Below, one piece after another: positions 7,277 to 17,143 of a stretch of DNA of 64,000 nt (its first letter is position 1; every line of letters begins with the position of its first letter). Made by a program: the position numbers and the translations under genes. The stretch spans positions 1 through 64,000 of the forward strand of contig NZ_JAJNBZ010000029.1 of assembly GCF_021369635.1 (NCBI RefSeq). Reading direction: 5' to 3'. The DNA is from Paenibacillus profundus (GTDB lineage Bacteria > Bacillota > Bacilli > Paenibacillales > Paenibacillaceae). The notes below the pieces were generated by a model. It saw only the letters and a program-made list of their open reading frames with translations, had not been told where the DNA came from and did no database searches.

Positions 7277-10200
7277 CTACGTTCGCATGAGTATGCCGCG
7301 GGAAGTCGCCGGATCCGCGCCCATCGACACGCTAATATTGTACGGCTCATCGCTGCCTGCCAGCGGCGACACCTTGAATTTCACTACCGGACTGTAGCGG
7401 TTATCCTGCGCCTGCACTGCCTGCAGCGAATATTCCTTCACCTCGTCCGTTAACGCCTTCGTGGCGAGCTTGCCGTCCGCATCGGTGACGCCGATGTCCG
7501 TGCCATCCGCCGTCATAATGCGGGCGCCTTCGACCGGCGCGCCCTTCTCGTCAACGACTCCGAATACCGTCTCCTGCCCCTCGGCCACCCCGTCTGGATT
7601 CCAATTCAATCGCAGATGATACTGAATCGCCGCCACAAGCGGCAGTCCGAAGAAACCGAAGTCTGTCTCGCCCTTATCCATAAAGGCAATCGAGCCGGAC
7701 GTGAAGCTGACTCTTAGCTCACTTTCGGCATTCGTCTTCACCTGATACTTAATCTGCGCCAACACGTCATCATCCGTCAGCGACAATGAGTTGAGGCCGC
7801 TGAACTTCAACTGTACAGCGCCGGTACCAGCGTCAATCGTCGACTGTACGTTTGCATCTGCCAGCTTAGCTCCATGCACCACTTCCAGACTCTCGACCTT
7901 AGACGGATCGAAGGCGAACGCGATGTCCGCACGCTTAATGTTCGACGCCTTCACGCTCTTCACATCCACCGTGTATGCATTGCCCGCATACACGTTATCC
8001 GGGCCGTCATACGTCAGCTTGGAAGAGCCAGTATCGACGACGAACATCCATTCCTTCTCCGTCTGATTGCCGGATAAGTCCCGTATTTTCACCTTGACCG
8101 TATGAACGCCGTCCGCCAAAGGCACATTCGGCGTGTAATGAATCTTGCCCTTTGGTGGATAGAAGCCGTGCTGTACGAGGACACCATCCACATACATGCG
8201 GGTTTTATCCGGATCGATGAGCGTCGTTGCCGGATGCGCGACAGGATCGTACCCATAATCCTCACCGAAGACATGAATTTCCGGTGTCGCTGTGTTAATC
8301 GTGCTGCCATCCACCGGAGAGAAATCCTTCAGAATCGGCGGATCCATATCGTCAGTGGCCGAACCATACAACGCCCGAATCTGATCGATGTAGAGCACGC
8401 CCGCCGTTTTGTTGTCATTTTTCGTTTCCATATAACGAATCGGCATCGTCATGCGGAACGGAAGCGGTTTGCCTTTCGGAACATCGGCCTCCAAGTACTG
8501 CCAGCCTACGAATCCGAGACCTTCCTTTTCATCCGTAAAATTCAAATCAACCGCTCCGTTGTTGGCATCCCGCAGTTGTCCGCGCAGCCAATGCTTCTTG
8601 CCGTCACCGTATACCCAGACGCTAATCTTCTCTGGATAGCCCGGAATTTCGATTTGGGAAGCAGTGTCTTTCGCTTCCAGATAGGCACCGGAAATGCCGA
8701 CCGTTTCCGTGAAATCATACTCCAGCTTGGCCGCCTTGCTGCCGAATCGAATGTAATCTTCTCCGGTCTCCTCACTGACGCGGACGCTCTTATAACGGGC
8801 CCCGCTAATCTCCTTGTAACGCCCTACTCCGTCTTCGAAGTCTTCCAATATGACCGGAGGTTGTCCGACATTGACCTCCATCGAAGCTTCAATGCCGCCG
8901 TAGCTGACCATAATTTTACCGCTCTTCTCCGACTCATTGGCTGCCACAAAGACACCTTGCTCATCGATGCTGCCGATTGGGCCTTCCACGCGCCATGCAA
9001 ATTGACGGTTGTCCGACACAATCACCTGTCCGTCGCGCAGCGCCGTTACCTGCATGGCCACCTTCTCGCCAGGTGCATATGAATTCACCGCATCTGGAAA
9101 GCGAAGCTCTGTCAGGTCTTTCACAACCTCGACACGTCCTTTCCCGGTCAAGCCGTTTGCGGTAACGGTCACATCCGCTTCGCCCGCCGTCTGCTCCGCC
9201 GTAAATGCGCCGTTCGCATCGAACGTGCCAAATGCCGGATCGACGCTCCACTGCGGCGTTCCTGTAATGGCCGCCGGATGCCCGTTCGCATCGACGCCCG
9301 CCGTCTTAAGCGAATAAGAGGAGCCGACAAGCACCCGCTCCATATTCGGCTGGACGACCAGCTTGGATGCGGCACCCTCCGGCGCTTTATTCACGAGCAG
9401 AATGCCGTTCGCCGTCTTCCGCTCTCCGCCGTCGGACGGACGGTTCAGAATCTTCCGCACCGATTCGCCCGGCAGCTTCACCACGAAGGTCGACGAGCCG
9501 CCTCCATCAAGGCAGAACGCGTTGACTACGCCGATGTCCTTCATGACCTTCGCCAAGTCGTCGTAAGACACGCCTTCGCTAAATCCTGGCGCCCGGCCGT
9601 CAATCTCGATCATGACGATCGAGCCGTCCGCTTTCGTGCCGATCGCCACGCGCGGATAGAGCGCCTTATCATCCTGCGGCTGTACCTCGCCGTCTTTCAA
9701 CAGCTGCGCGACACCGCCGATAGCCATCTTGACGTCTTTCCACGCCTCCTCAAACTCGAATTGAGCCGTTACCTCATCGCCGACCTGCAGTCCTTGCAGC
9801 GCGTCACGGTAAGTGCCGGATGCGGACAAGACGACTTTGCCTGCCACTAGCGGCGTATTCCCCTTGTCCTTATTGACTTCGGCCACCTTCAGCTTCAAGG
9901 TGCTGCCGCTCTTCACTTCGCCGGACACAATATCCAGCACGGCCTCGTCACCCAGATCATTCGTCATCGTCGACGTATGAAAGGAGGACGTGTACAGGTT
10001 TAGCTTGCTGCTGTTCTCCCGCATGCGGTTGATATCGGAAATTTCAATGTCCTTCCCGCTAATGTGGAGCGTTCTCTTGAGCGTCGGACTAAGTCCGTAA
10101 ATGATCGTGCCATCATTTTTCAGTCCAAACGCATACCAATCGGCAGGCGCGGGCGGGCTGACCAATATTTCGCCGTCGCCCATGAACAGCCCCAGCGGCA

Positions 10201-10576
10201 CGCCTGTTGTCATATCGTAAAAATCTCCGTTAATACCTGCGATGACCCGATTGCCTTCTTTGTCGGCATCGTTTGCCATTTTCGTAACGCCCTGCATTCC
10301 GTATACTTTTCCGTCAGTCATACCTGGCTGCATATCCAAGGCCTGATTCTTCGGGTCGAATTCCAAAAAGTGGACCTTCTCCAATCCCTGCGGCAGATTC
10401 ATGTTGTACCACGTGTAGTTAGCCCCGGGACCGATCTCCATGCTTCGCGTATCCATGACTTGTCCGAACACGGGCTGCGGCAAATCTGCCGCAAGGGCCT
10501 GTCCGACCGGAGCAAACAGCGACCAAATCATGCACAGAGATAAAATAAAGGCCGGCCTTTGACGTTTCCATTTCAT
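7277..10576 (-). CDS. Secreted phosphodiester glycosidase-domain protein, N-terminal part of split gene
   Basis: A Sec signal peptide (1-29, ending GQALA) is followed by a phosphodiester-glycosidase (NAGPA) domain at about 60-400, with GINGDFYD and the hallmark DGGGSST. Then come two immunoglobulin-like modules (about 405-570), a jelly-roll-like module starting ILEDFEDGVGRY (about 575-745), another Ig-like module (SPVDGSTINTATPEI), a cohesin-like module (about 865-985) and a carboxypeptidase-regulatory-like module. The last residues, PYNISVSMGADPATSRG, are the start of a PAP N-domain whose continuation (THANVETTVIEMAKK) lies in another frame of the next gene. The ribosome binding site is TAGGAGGAATCG before ATG at 10576. 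It probably hydrolyses glycan-phosphate linkages at the cell surface. As it stands it lacks the SLH anchor. Confidence 0.8.
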   Translation of the reverse strand: MKWKRQRPAFILSLCMIWSLFAPVGQALAADLPQPVFGQVMDTRSMEIGPGANYTWYNMNLPQGLEKVHFLEFDPKNQALDMQPGMTDGKVYGMQGVTKMANDADKEGNRVIAGINGDFYDMTTGVPLGLFMGDGEILVSPPAPADWYAFGLKNDGTIIYGLSPTLKRTLHISGKDIEISDINRMRENSSKLNLYTSSFHTSTMTNDLGDEAVLDIVSGEVKSGSTLKLKVAEVNKDKGNTPLVAGKVVLSASGTYRDALQGLQVGDEVTAQFEFEEAWKDVKMAIGGVAQLLKDGEVQPQDDKALYPRVAIGTKADGSIVMIEIDGRAPGFSEGVSYDDLAKVMKDIGVVNAFCLDGGGSSTFVVKLPGESVRKILNRPSDGGERKTANGILLVNKAPEGAASKLVVQPNMERVLVGSSYSLKTAGVDANGHPAAITGTPQWSVDPAFGTFDANGAFTAEQTAGEADVTVTANGLTGKGRVEVVKDLTELRFPDAVNSYAPGEKVAMQVTALRDGQVIVSDNRQFAWRVEGPIGSIDEQGVFVAANESEKSGKIMVSYGGIEASMEVNVGQPPVILEDFEDGVGRYKEISGARYKSVRVSEETGEDYIRFGSKAAKLEYDFTETVGISGAYLEAKDTASQIEIPGYPEKISVWVYGDGKKHWLRGQLRDANNGAVDLNFTDEKEGLGFVGWQYLEADVPKGKPLPFRMTMPIRYMETKNDNKTAGVLYIDQIRALYGSATDDMDPPILKDFSPVDGSTINTATPEIHVFGEDYGYDPVAHPATTLIDPDKTRMYVDGVLVQHGFYPPKGKIHYTPNVPLADGVHTVKVKIRDLSGNQTEKEWMFVVDTGSSKLTYDGPDNVYAGNAYTVDVKSVKASNIKRADIAFAFDPSKVESLEVVHGAKLADANVQSTIDAGTGAVQLKFSGLNSLSLTDDDVLAQIKYQVKTNAESELRVSFTSGSIAFMDKGETDFGFFGLPLVAAIQYHLRLNWNPDGVAEGQETVFGVVDEKGAPVEGARIMTADGTDIGVTDADGKLATKALTDEVKEYSLQAVQAQDNRYSPVVKFKVSPLAGSDEPYNISVSMGADPATSRGILMRT

Positions 10577-10822
10577 CCGTAATCGATTCCTCCTAAAATT
10601 AAATTTCAGAGAGCTCTCTTTAAGAAGCTATGTGTATGCCGCGGACCGCGCCGATATACCATCGGGTTGTCTAATCCAGCTTCATACGCACAGCTGTCAA
10701 CACTCCTTTCTACCATTGACAAATACTAGTATAGATGCGAGATTGCGAGATGTAATGAAACGGATTTTCGATTTCTTCGCCGATTTTGCTCTTAACAAAA
10801 AATATAAAGTCCAACAACCTCT
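10577..10822. other. Intergenic region, no gene seen
   Basis: About 250 bp separate the surface-protein start from the true end of the response regulator upstream. Apart from the ribosome binding site of the first gene, no gene or clear terminator is visible. Confidence 0.5.
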
Positions 10823-11834
10823 TCACATGCCCAGCATCCTCCGATATTCGATCGGACTGACAGATACCGACTGCTTGAATACGCGGTTGAAATACTGCAG
10901 CGTCGTATAGCCCACCTCAAGCCACTTCATATATTTTTAGGTCCGGCTCCAACAGCAGCTCCTTCGCCTTCTGGATGCGAATCCGGTTCACATATTGCAC
11001 GAAGGAGTATCCGGTCCACCGTTTGAACTGGGTGCTGAAATACGAATCACTCATCCCGAATCGCCTGCTCATGTCAGGCAGCGTTATATCCTTGCGGTAG
11101 TTCTCGTGAATGTAATCGCAAGCCATCTTAAAAAGAAGCTTTACGTTTCGGTTCCCCAACGAGGAAGTATATGTATGTGCGATCCACACTTCAGCCAGCT
11201 GCGAAACATATGCCGCTCTGTCATGGTCGGTGTCTGGCCACGGACTCGTACAGACAGGCAACGCGGAGGCGCCGAGCACTTGCCGCCACTTAACTGCGAA
11301 GAATCGCAAGCCATCCATATGCATTCCGTGCGCATCGCCCTGCGACAGCAGCAAGGATTGAATCAGTTCATGCTGCTCCTTCAGAAGCTCGCTCGGAGTC
11401 ATGCGCTCCAATCGGGTAAAAAAGCTCTGCACTCCCGCCAACTTCTGATGCGCAGAACAGAAATAATGGACCGAGCGCTCTGCACGCTCCAATGCCCGCT
11501 GGACGTCCTCTCTTTTGACAGGCTTAATTAAATAATCGCTCGCTCCATAACGCATCGCCTGTCGAACAGCGCCAAAGTCCGCATATGTGCTCAGCATGAC
11601 GGTGACGATGGGCAAACGCTGTTCATGGACATAGCGGGCAAGCCGGAGTCCTTCCGGATGGGGAACTGTCAGATCGGTCATTACTACAGTAGGCCAACCC
11701 CGTTCGATCCAGGCCAGCGCTTCTCCAAAATTTCCAGCTTCCCCCGCGACGGTATGCCCGCATACCCCTATCATATCTGCTATTTTCTTACGCTCAGACG
11801 GATTATGATCCACTAGCAACACCTGTAACATCAT
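10823..11834 (-). pseudogene. AraC-type response regulator (YesN-like), frameshifted near its 3' end
   Basis: An N-terminal CheY-like receiver (phospho-acceptor Asp in MTDLTVP at about 54, Lys in YLIKPVKRED at about 104) is followed by a linker and a C-terminal AraC DNA-binding domain (from about 232: MACDYIHENYRKDITLPDMSRR and FKRWTGYSFVQYVNRIR). The frame ends early at KIYEVA (about 10917). Shifting by one base restores the second helix-turn-helix, EVGYTTLQYFNRVFKQ, then VSPIEYRRMLGM and a stop at 10823. An insertion of one base or loss of two is implied. No histidine kinase lies beside it. If the shift is real, DNA binding should be impaired. Confidence 0.75.
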
Positions 11835-12041
11835 ATGCCCCCCCCTCTTCTAAATAGGTTGTTTCTTTCAAGTGCGTGTTCAACCTCTTCAAAGTAACAT
11901 ATTACCAGCCATATACAGCGGGCTTGCAGCCAATCTTATTAAAGTCTTATCACTCGGCCTGCCAACCAATCATCTCCCTATTCGGATGGTCAAAATGGAT
12001 CTTAGGCATAATGAAGTCAAAAGGATTCATTGGGGGCCATC

Positions 12042-14270
12042 ATGAAACACATTTTCTCCATCTATGCAACGGACTTAAAAAACATAACGCGCAATTGGGC
12101 CGCATTCATCATCATTGTCGGTCTAATCGGGCTGCCTTCCTTATATGCGTGGTTCAATATTCTCGCTTCCTGGGATCCATACGGCAATACGAAAGGCATC
12201 GCCATCGCTGTCGCCAACAACGACAAAGGAACGACCATCCTCGATAAACCGATTAATATCGGGAAGGAAATCGTTGCATCGCTGAAAGAAAATACGCAGA
12301 TCGGCTGGACCTTCGTCGACGAGAAAAAAGCGTTGACCGGGGTAAAACGCGGAACCTATTACGCAAGCATCATCGTTCCAGACAGTTTCTCTGCTCGTAT
12401 CGGGACCGTGCTCTCAGACGAGCCGGTGAAAGCGGAGATCGTCTATTACGTGAACGAAAAAATCAATGCCATTTCCCCGAAAATTACGTCAAAAGGCGCA
12501 TCAAGCATCATCGAACAGGTGAGCTCCAACTTCGTCAAGACGGCGAACCGGACCATCTTTCAAATCTTCAATGAGATCGGAGTCGAGTTGAAAAATGAGT
12601 TGCCGACGATTGAGAAGGTGAAGAGCCTCGTCTTCAAGCTGGAAAAAGGCTTTCCCGAGTTCGTCCGCATCGCGAACACCGCCTTGGCCGACGTGAGCAA
12701 AGCGAATGAAATCGTTCAAGAAGCGCAGAAGAACCTCCCCCTTGTCGCACAGATCGCCGCCGAGGGAGAACAATTCTCGCAGCGCATCGGGGAGCTTCTC
12801 AAGTACAGCCAGGAAGGAATCGAGGCCATTTCCCCATTTATCAAGCAGGACCTCGCTTCCGTACAGCAAACATCGCTCGCGATGGAGCAATTGACCGCCA
12901 TCGTGCAGGATGTGAATGCAAAGCCGTCTGTCGTCCTCAACGCGCTGGATCAAGCTTCGCGGCGGCTCGATACCGCACTGAAGATCGTAAATGGAACGAT
13001 AGAATGGCTGGGGCGTCTGAACCAATTAACCCCCGGAAATATATTCGGGTCCGAGATCGGAAAGCTGCAGCGGATTGCCGATAAGTTTGGGCAGCAATTA
13101 TCCACCATCAGCGAGATGAAGACAGCCGTCAATGCAGGCAGAACCATATCCGGTGAGCTTGCCGACCGTCTGAACAGGTTGGCCCGCGATACGGCCGCCA
13201 TTGCCGGCGACTTGCTCGGTAGATATGACGGCGAAATCAAGCCGAAAATCTTGCAAGGTGTCAATAAGGCGCGCAGCACGGTAGCTAATACACAAACGCT
13301 GCTGCACGATGCGCTCAAGCGGATTCCCGACGTCAAAAACATATTGAACGATGCGGCAAAGGCGCTCACTTTCGGCAATCAAGAAATTATCGCACTGAAA
13401 CGCGACCTTCCCGTCGCTCAGTCGAAAATCAAACATATCGCCGATAAAATCCGCGCATTGGAAGCTCAGGGCGATATTAATGAAATTATCGATTTGCTGC
13501 GGAACAACTTCGAGAAGGAAAGTGAATTTTTCGCTCAGCCGGTTGTACTGAAGGAGAACAAGTTGTACCCAATCCCGAACTACGGTTCCGCGATGTCACC
13601 CTTTTTTACTACCCTATCGCTATGGGTCGGCGCCTTGCTGCTCGTGTCATTGCTAACGGTGGAGGTACATAGGGAACCAGAGGAGATGAACAGCATTCAA
13701 GCGAATACCAATCCTGATCCCGAGAACGGATTCCATTCACGGAAGGAGAAGTTCGCCTCCCCGATGAAGGACCATCACGTCTACTTCGGCAGATACTTGA
13801 CGTTCGTCACCATTGCCTTGCTCCAGTCGCTTCTCGTCACGACAGGCGATATTTACGTGCTGGGCGCCTACGTGCTTAATAAACTGTGGTTCGTCACGTT
13901 CGGCCTCATTTTGAGCGCTGTCTTCATGCTCATTGTGTACACACTTGTCTCGGTGTTCGGCAATGTCGGCAAAGCGCTCAGCATCGTCCTGCTCGTGCTG
14001 CAGCTTGCCGGTTCCGGGGGGACGTTCCCGATTCAAGTGACGCCGCCGTTCTTTCAAGCGATTCATCCTTACCTTCCCTTCACGTACGGAATTAGCATGA
14101 TGCGCGAGGCCGTGGGCGGGATATCGTGGGATGTCATCCAGCGCGACTTGCTCATGATGTGCATTTATGTGGGGCTTACGCTCGTCATCGGCTTGGCATT
14201 GAAGACACCGATTAATAGATCCAGCGCGAAGTTCGTCAAGAAGGCGAAGGAAAGCAAGCTCATTCATTAA
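12042..14270 (+). CDS. yhgE: YhgE/Pip-family membrane protein
   Basis: The architecture is that of YhgE/Pip proteins: one N-terminal transmembrane segment (about 19-40, LPSLYAWFNILASW), a long extracytoplasmic coiled-coil region rich in Ala, Leu and Lys (about 50-515) and a C-terminal bundle of about five membrane segments (from about 525) like an ABC-2 permease. Homologues include the phage infection protein of Lactococcus and the YueB phage receptor; some act in export of ESX-type proteins. The ATG at 12042, starting MKHIFSIYATDLKNI as in relatives, is preferred to a TTG 12 bp earlier. It stands divergently from the response regulator. Confidence 0.85.
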   Translation: MKHIFSIYATDLKNITRNWAAFIIIVGLIGLPSLYAWFNILASWDPYGNTKGIAIAVANNDKGTTILDKPINIGKEIVASLKENTQIGWTFVDEKKALTGVKRGTYYASIIVPDSFSARIGTVLSDEPVKAEIVYYVNEKINAISPKITSKGASSIIEQVSSNFVKTANRTIFQIFNEIGVELKNELPTIEKVKSLVFKLEKGFPEFVRIANTALADVSKANEIVQEAQKNLPLVAQIAAEGEQFSQRIGELLKYSQEGIEAISPFIKQDLASVQQTSLAMEQLTAIVQDVNAKPSVVLNALDQASRRLDTALKIVNGTIEWLGRLNQLTPGNIFGSEIGKLQRIADKFGQQLSTISEMKTAVNAGRTISGELADRLNRLARDTAAIAGDLLGRYDGEIKPKILQGVNKARSTVANTQTLLHDALKRIPDVKNILNDAAKALTFGNQEIIALKRDLPVAQSKIKHIADKIRALEAQGDINEIIDLLRNNFEKESEFFAQPVVLKENKLYPIPNYGSAMSPFFTTLSLWVGALLLVSLLTVEVHREPEEMNSIQANTNPDPENGFHSRKEKFASPMKDHHVYFGRYLTFVTIALLQSLLVTTGDIYVLGAYVLNKLWFVTFGLILSAVFMLIVYTLVSVFGNVGKALSIVLLVLQLAGSGGTFPIQVTPPFFQAIHPYLPFTYGISMMREAVGGISWDVIQRDLLMMCIYVGLTLVIGLALKTPINRSSAKFVKKAKESKLIH

Positions 14271-14431
14271 GCAGAATTGGGGCTCCACGTTGTCCGCGTT
14301 CCGCGCACATTATTGCATGATCCTCTTCCTTGGAAAGGGTTCCCTTGTTACAATGGAGAAGGCTATCGACTTTAGTGGCTATTCCAAAAGCCAAAGCCTT
14401 TTCGATTACGCGCTTTAATGGAGGAGCGATC

Positions 14432-15706
14432 ATGCGTTTTTATCAGCAAGCGGTAATGGACTTCAAGACATGGAATCGCAATATAAGATTGTTTTTTCTG
14501 GCAAACGGCTTATTTCAAATCGGCAGCGGCATGTTCATGGTGCTGTATAACTTGTATATTCAATCGCTCGGTTACGGCGATGAGATGAACGGGACAATTA
14601 TTAGTCTACAATCGTTGGCGACTGCACTGATGTTTGTCCCGATTGGCTTTCTCGGAGACCGGACGAGCCGCAAATGGATTCTGATTGCCGGTGCGCTGTT
14701 CACCGGCCTAGGCTTCGTCGGGCGTTCGTATGTGGTGTCAGAGTGGGGCTTGCATTCCCTCGCCATCTTCTCCGGACTGTTCGCTGCGTGCTTCCAAGTG
14801 ATAGCGGTACCATTCCTTGCAGAAAATACGCGCAAAGAGCAGCGGCTGCAGCTGTTCAGCTATCACTTTGCGCTAGGGCTTGCTTGGCAGGTGTTAGGCA
14901 GCATGGGGGGCGGATATATGGCCGACCTGCTGCAGACCGCCGGCTGGAGCAAAGTTGCGAGTCTGCAGAGCGTCTTGATGGTTGGCGGCGTCGCGAGCTT
15001 TGCCGCCTTTCTTCCGCTCCTCTTCGTGTTGGAGCAGAAAAAGGTGCCGACTGTGTCGCCATCCGCGACAGAAATTCGTCCGGAGTCATTGAATCCCAAG
15101 CTTGAATGGAGAGACATTCGCCGGCTTACATACTGTCAGCTCCTTGTCGGCCTCGGATCAGGACTGGTCGTGCCTTATTTGAACCTTTATTTTACGAATC
15201 GGTTCTCTGTGTCGCTAACGGCGGTGGGCATTCTCATTTCACTCGGACAAGTAATGACGATCATTTCTATGCTTATCGGGCCGACATTGGTTAAGCGGGT
15301 AGGCCAAGTGAAAGCGATCGTTATTTTTCAAATGCTGTCGCTGCCATTTCTGCTCTTGACCGGATTTACGAACCTAATCCTAATCGCCAGTATCAGCTTC
15401 TTGTTCCGGCAAGCGCTTATGAATGCTGCCAATCCCATTCAATCGGCCGTCATGGTGGATCGGATTTCAGACTCCCGCCGGGGAATCGCCAACTCGCTCA
15501 CGCAGACGGCCTTCATGCTTGGCTGGGCCAGCATGGGATCCGTGCAGTCGTACTTGGTCACCACATACGGCTACTATTGGGGGTACGCAATAACGTTCAG
15601 CATGACGGGTATCTTGTATGTGACATCAGCCATTTGCTACTACTTCATGTTCAAAGAGAAAAAGGCCCACATCCCGCTCGGCATAAGCAAGGAAATCGCC
15701 AAGTAA
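14432..15706 (+). CDS. MFS transporter
   Basis: This is a 12-segment major facilitator permease of about 424 residues, with the loop motif GFLGDRTSRKW after helix 2 and a second half starting near RRLTYCQLLVGLGSGLVVPY. The ATG at 14432 has a GGAGGAGCG ribosome binding site. The open frame extends 34 codons upstream, but that stretch is not membrane-like. The substrate cannot be read from sequence; drug or metabolite efflux is the usual role. A strong terminator follows 28 bp after the stop. Confidence 0.85.
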   Translation: MRFYQQAVMDFKTWNRNIRLFFLANGLFQIGSGMFMVLYNLYIQSLGYGDEMNGTIISLQSLATALMFVPIGFLGDRTSRKWILIAGALFTGLGFVGRSYVVSEWGLHSLAIFSGLFAACFQVIAVPFLAENTRKEQRLQLFSYHFALGLAWQVLGSMGGGYMADLLQTAGWSKVASLQSVLMVGGVASFAAFLPLLFVLEQKKVPTVSPSATEIRPESLNPKLEWRDIRRLTYCQLLVGLGSGLVVPYLNLYFTNRFSVSLTAVGILISLGQVMTIISMLIGPTLVKRVGQVKAIVIFQMLSLPFLLLTGFTNLILIASISFLFRQALMNAANPIQSAVMVDRISDSRRGIANSLTQTAFMLGWASMGSVQSYLVTTYGYYWGYAITFSMTGILYVTSAICYYFMFKEKKAHIPLGISKEIAK

Positions 15707-15733
15707 GCAGTGGATTGCAGTGATATTAATGTT

Positions 15734-15766
15734 AAAAGCGAACCCCTTTAAGGCGGTTCGCTTTTT
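15734..15766 (+). terminator. Terminator of MFS gene
   Basis: AGCGAACC (15737-15744) pairs with GGTTCGCT (15755-15762), followed by TTTTTG. It also lies at the convergent end of the TetR gene. Confidence 0.9.
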
Positions 15767-15788
15767 GTAAGTTAGGCTATTCCTATGT

Positions 15789-16364
15789 TCAATCGATTGT
15801 CCGTACTTGCAGCTCCATGCCAGACAGGTACGTCCGAAGCATGCGCATCAGGCTCTCATCGGTATCAAGCTTCAGGCCGAATCCCCCCCTCAGCTCCAAT
15901 GAAGCGAACCCATGCAGCATGCTGCGCAGCCCCCTCACCATATGCAGTGCGTCGTCACGTTCCAACTGATATTCATCCAGCACGTCAAGCAGCAGTTGCA
16001 CGCTCCGGTACGATGCAGCCACCAGCTCCTCGTCCATCTGATCGGGCGCGGGCTGCGTCGCCTCGTACAGGCCGGGATGCTCTCGCACAAACGCCACGTA
16101 GGCGATTCCGATGGAGAGGAGCGCCTTCTCTCCCGCTTTGCCGACCGCAGCTTTCGTCATTGAATCGCACAGCAGCTGCAGTCCGTGGAGCGCCAGCTCC
16201 CTCCGCAAGCCCCGCATGCCATCGATATGATTGTAAAGTGATGGCGACTTGATGCCCAACCGTTGCGCCAAGGAGGACAACGTCACTTGTTCCAATCCCA
16301 TATCATCGGCCAGCTCAATTGCTGCCTGCAGAATAGTCGCTTTATCGAGTGATTTTCTGGACAT
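15789..16364 (-). CDS. TetR/AcrR-family repressor
   Basis: The 191-residue protein carries the TetR N-terminal helix-turn-helix (SRKSLDKATILQAAIELADDMG, LSSLAQRLGIKSPSLYNHI) and a ligand-binding C-terminal domain of the WHG type (AYVAFVREHPGLYEA). The ATG at 16364 has GGGGAAGATGGAG before it and overlaps the end of the hydrolase gene by 23 bp, so the two are co-transcribed and probably translationally coupled. It most likely represses its own operon through the double palindrome at 17101-17134. Confidence 0.85.
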   Translation of the reverse strand: MSRKSLDKATILQAAIELADDMGLEQVTLSSLAQRLGIKSPSLYNHIDGMRGLRRELALHGLQLLCDSMTKAAVGKAGEKALLSIGIAYVAFVREHPGLYEATQPAPDQMDEELVAASYRSVQLLLDVLDEYQLERDDALHMVRGLRSMLHGFASLELRGGFGLKLDTDESLMRMLRTYLSGMELQVRTID

Positions 16365-17079
16365 GCTCCATCTTCCCCCATTCTTGTTCTGCATCCCTAA
16401 TGGCCCGGTCGAGCGCCGATTGCGGATCGGCAATCATCTCGCCGTGACCGACCGCCAGCAGCGTTGGCGACAATGCGCGGAGCTTGCACACACTATCGAG
16501 CGCAGCGGCCTTGTCCCAGGTGGCGAAGGCCGGGAACGGAAACAGCGGCTTAAGCTTGCCAGAAACGGCGATGCCGCCGCGGGTCTGGAGCGCGTCACCG
16601 GCCAAGAGAGCACCGCTTCGCTCATCCAGGAAAGCCATCATGCCTGGCGTATGCCCTGGTGCAGATATCGCCGTTAACGAACCAATGCGATCTCCATCCT
16701 GAAGGAGCACATCCGGCTGCGTGCGCACCGCTTTCGGAACGCCTCCCCGTATTGGAGTCTGAGGCTCACCCGCTTCAAGGGAGCGATCACCACGCAGCAA
16801 TTTGGCATCCCGTTCCGAGATCAAGACTTGAGCCTGCGGCAGAACTTCCTTTAACGCATCCAACGCACCGACATGGTCGTCATGTGCATGGGTAAGTACA
16901 ATGCGTGTAATTGGCTTGCTAAGCCGTTCCGCCGCCTTTAATATTCCTTTAACGCTGAAGGGAAGCGCCGCATCGACCAAGGTCAACTCATGCTCCTCCT
17001 CCACCAAGTAACAATTCACCGGAAACAGATGAGGTAAAAATGTCAATTGAATAATAAAACCGTGTTTACGCATCCGCAT
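16342..17079 (-). CDS. MBL-fold metallo-hydrolase
   Basis: A single beta-lactamase-fold domain carries the metal ligands THAHDDHVG (about 62), GHTPGMM, a GD pair in LLAGDALQTR and a late GHGEM. The 245-residue size fits small hydrolases of the glyoxalase II/lactonase group, and the substrate is unknown. The start at 17079 follows GGGAG by 9 bp. It is first in a two-gene operon with the TetR regulator downstream, which suggests that its substrate or product controls the regulator. Confidence 0.85.
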   Translation of the reverse strand: MRMRKHGFIIQLTFLPHLFPVNCYLVEEEHELTLVDAALPFSVKGILKAAERLSKPITRIVLTHAHDDHVGALDALKEVLPQAQVLISERDAKLLRGDRSLEAGEPQTPIRGGVPKAVRTQPDVLLQDGDRIGSLTAISAPGHTPGMMAFLDERSGALLAGDALQTRGGIAVSGKLKPLFPFPAFATWDKAAALDSVCKLRALSPTLLAVGHGEMIADPQSALDRAIRDAEQEWGKMEHVQKITR

Positions 17080-17100
17080 AAAAACCAACTCCCAACCAAA

Positions 17101-17143
17101 CTAATGTTATTAGTATAATAACTAATTATATTAGTTTTGGCAA
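17101..17143 (-). promoter_or_regulatory. Promoter with double-palindrome operator of the MBL-tetR operon
   Basis: Two copies of CTAATnnnATTAG (17101-17113 and 17122-17134) flank a third palindrome ATTAGTATAATAACTAAT. The minus-strand promoter is TTGCCA (17138-17143), 17 bp, TATTAT (17115-17120), so the operator covers the -10 and spacer. This layout is typical of TetR autoregulation with two dimers bound. Confidence 0.7.

Noticed and set aside
8102-9082. Long plus-strand frame of 326 codons opposite the surface-protein gene
   Set aside because: It is the antisense of a GC-rich coding region, rich in Arg and His as such shadows are, without a start signal.
12501-13025. Minus-strand frame opposite yhgE
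   Set aside because: Antisense shadow of a clear gene, with no ribosome binding site.
14326-14354. Promoter with TACAAT before the MFS gene
   Set aside because: No -35 hexamer at an acceptable spacing.
14330-14431. N-terminal extension of the MFS transporter
   Set aside because: The 34 extra residues are not membrane-like, and a strong ribosome binding site precedes the ATG at 14432.
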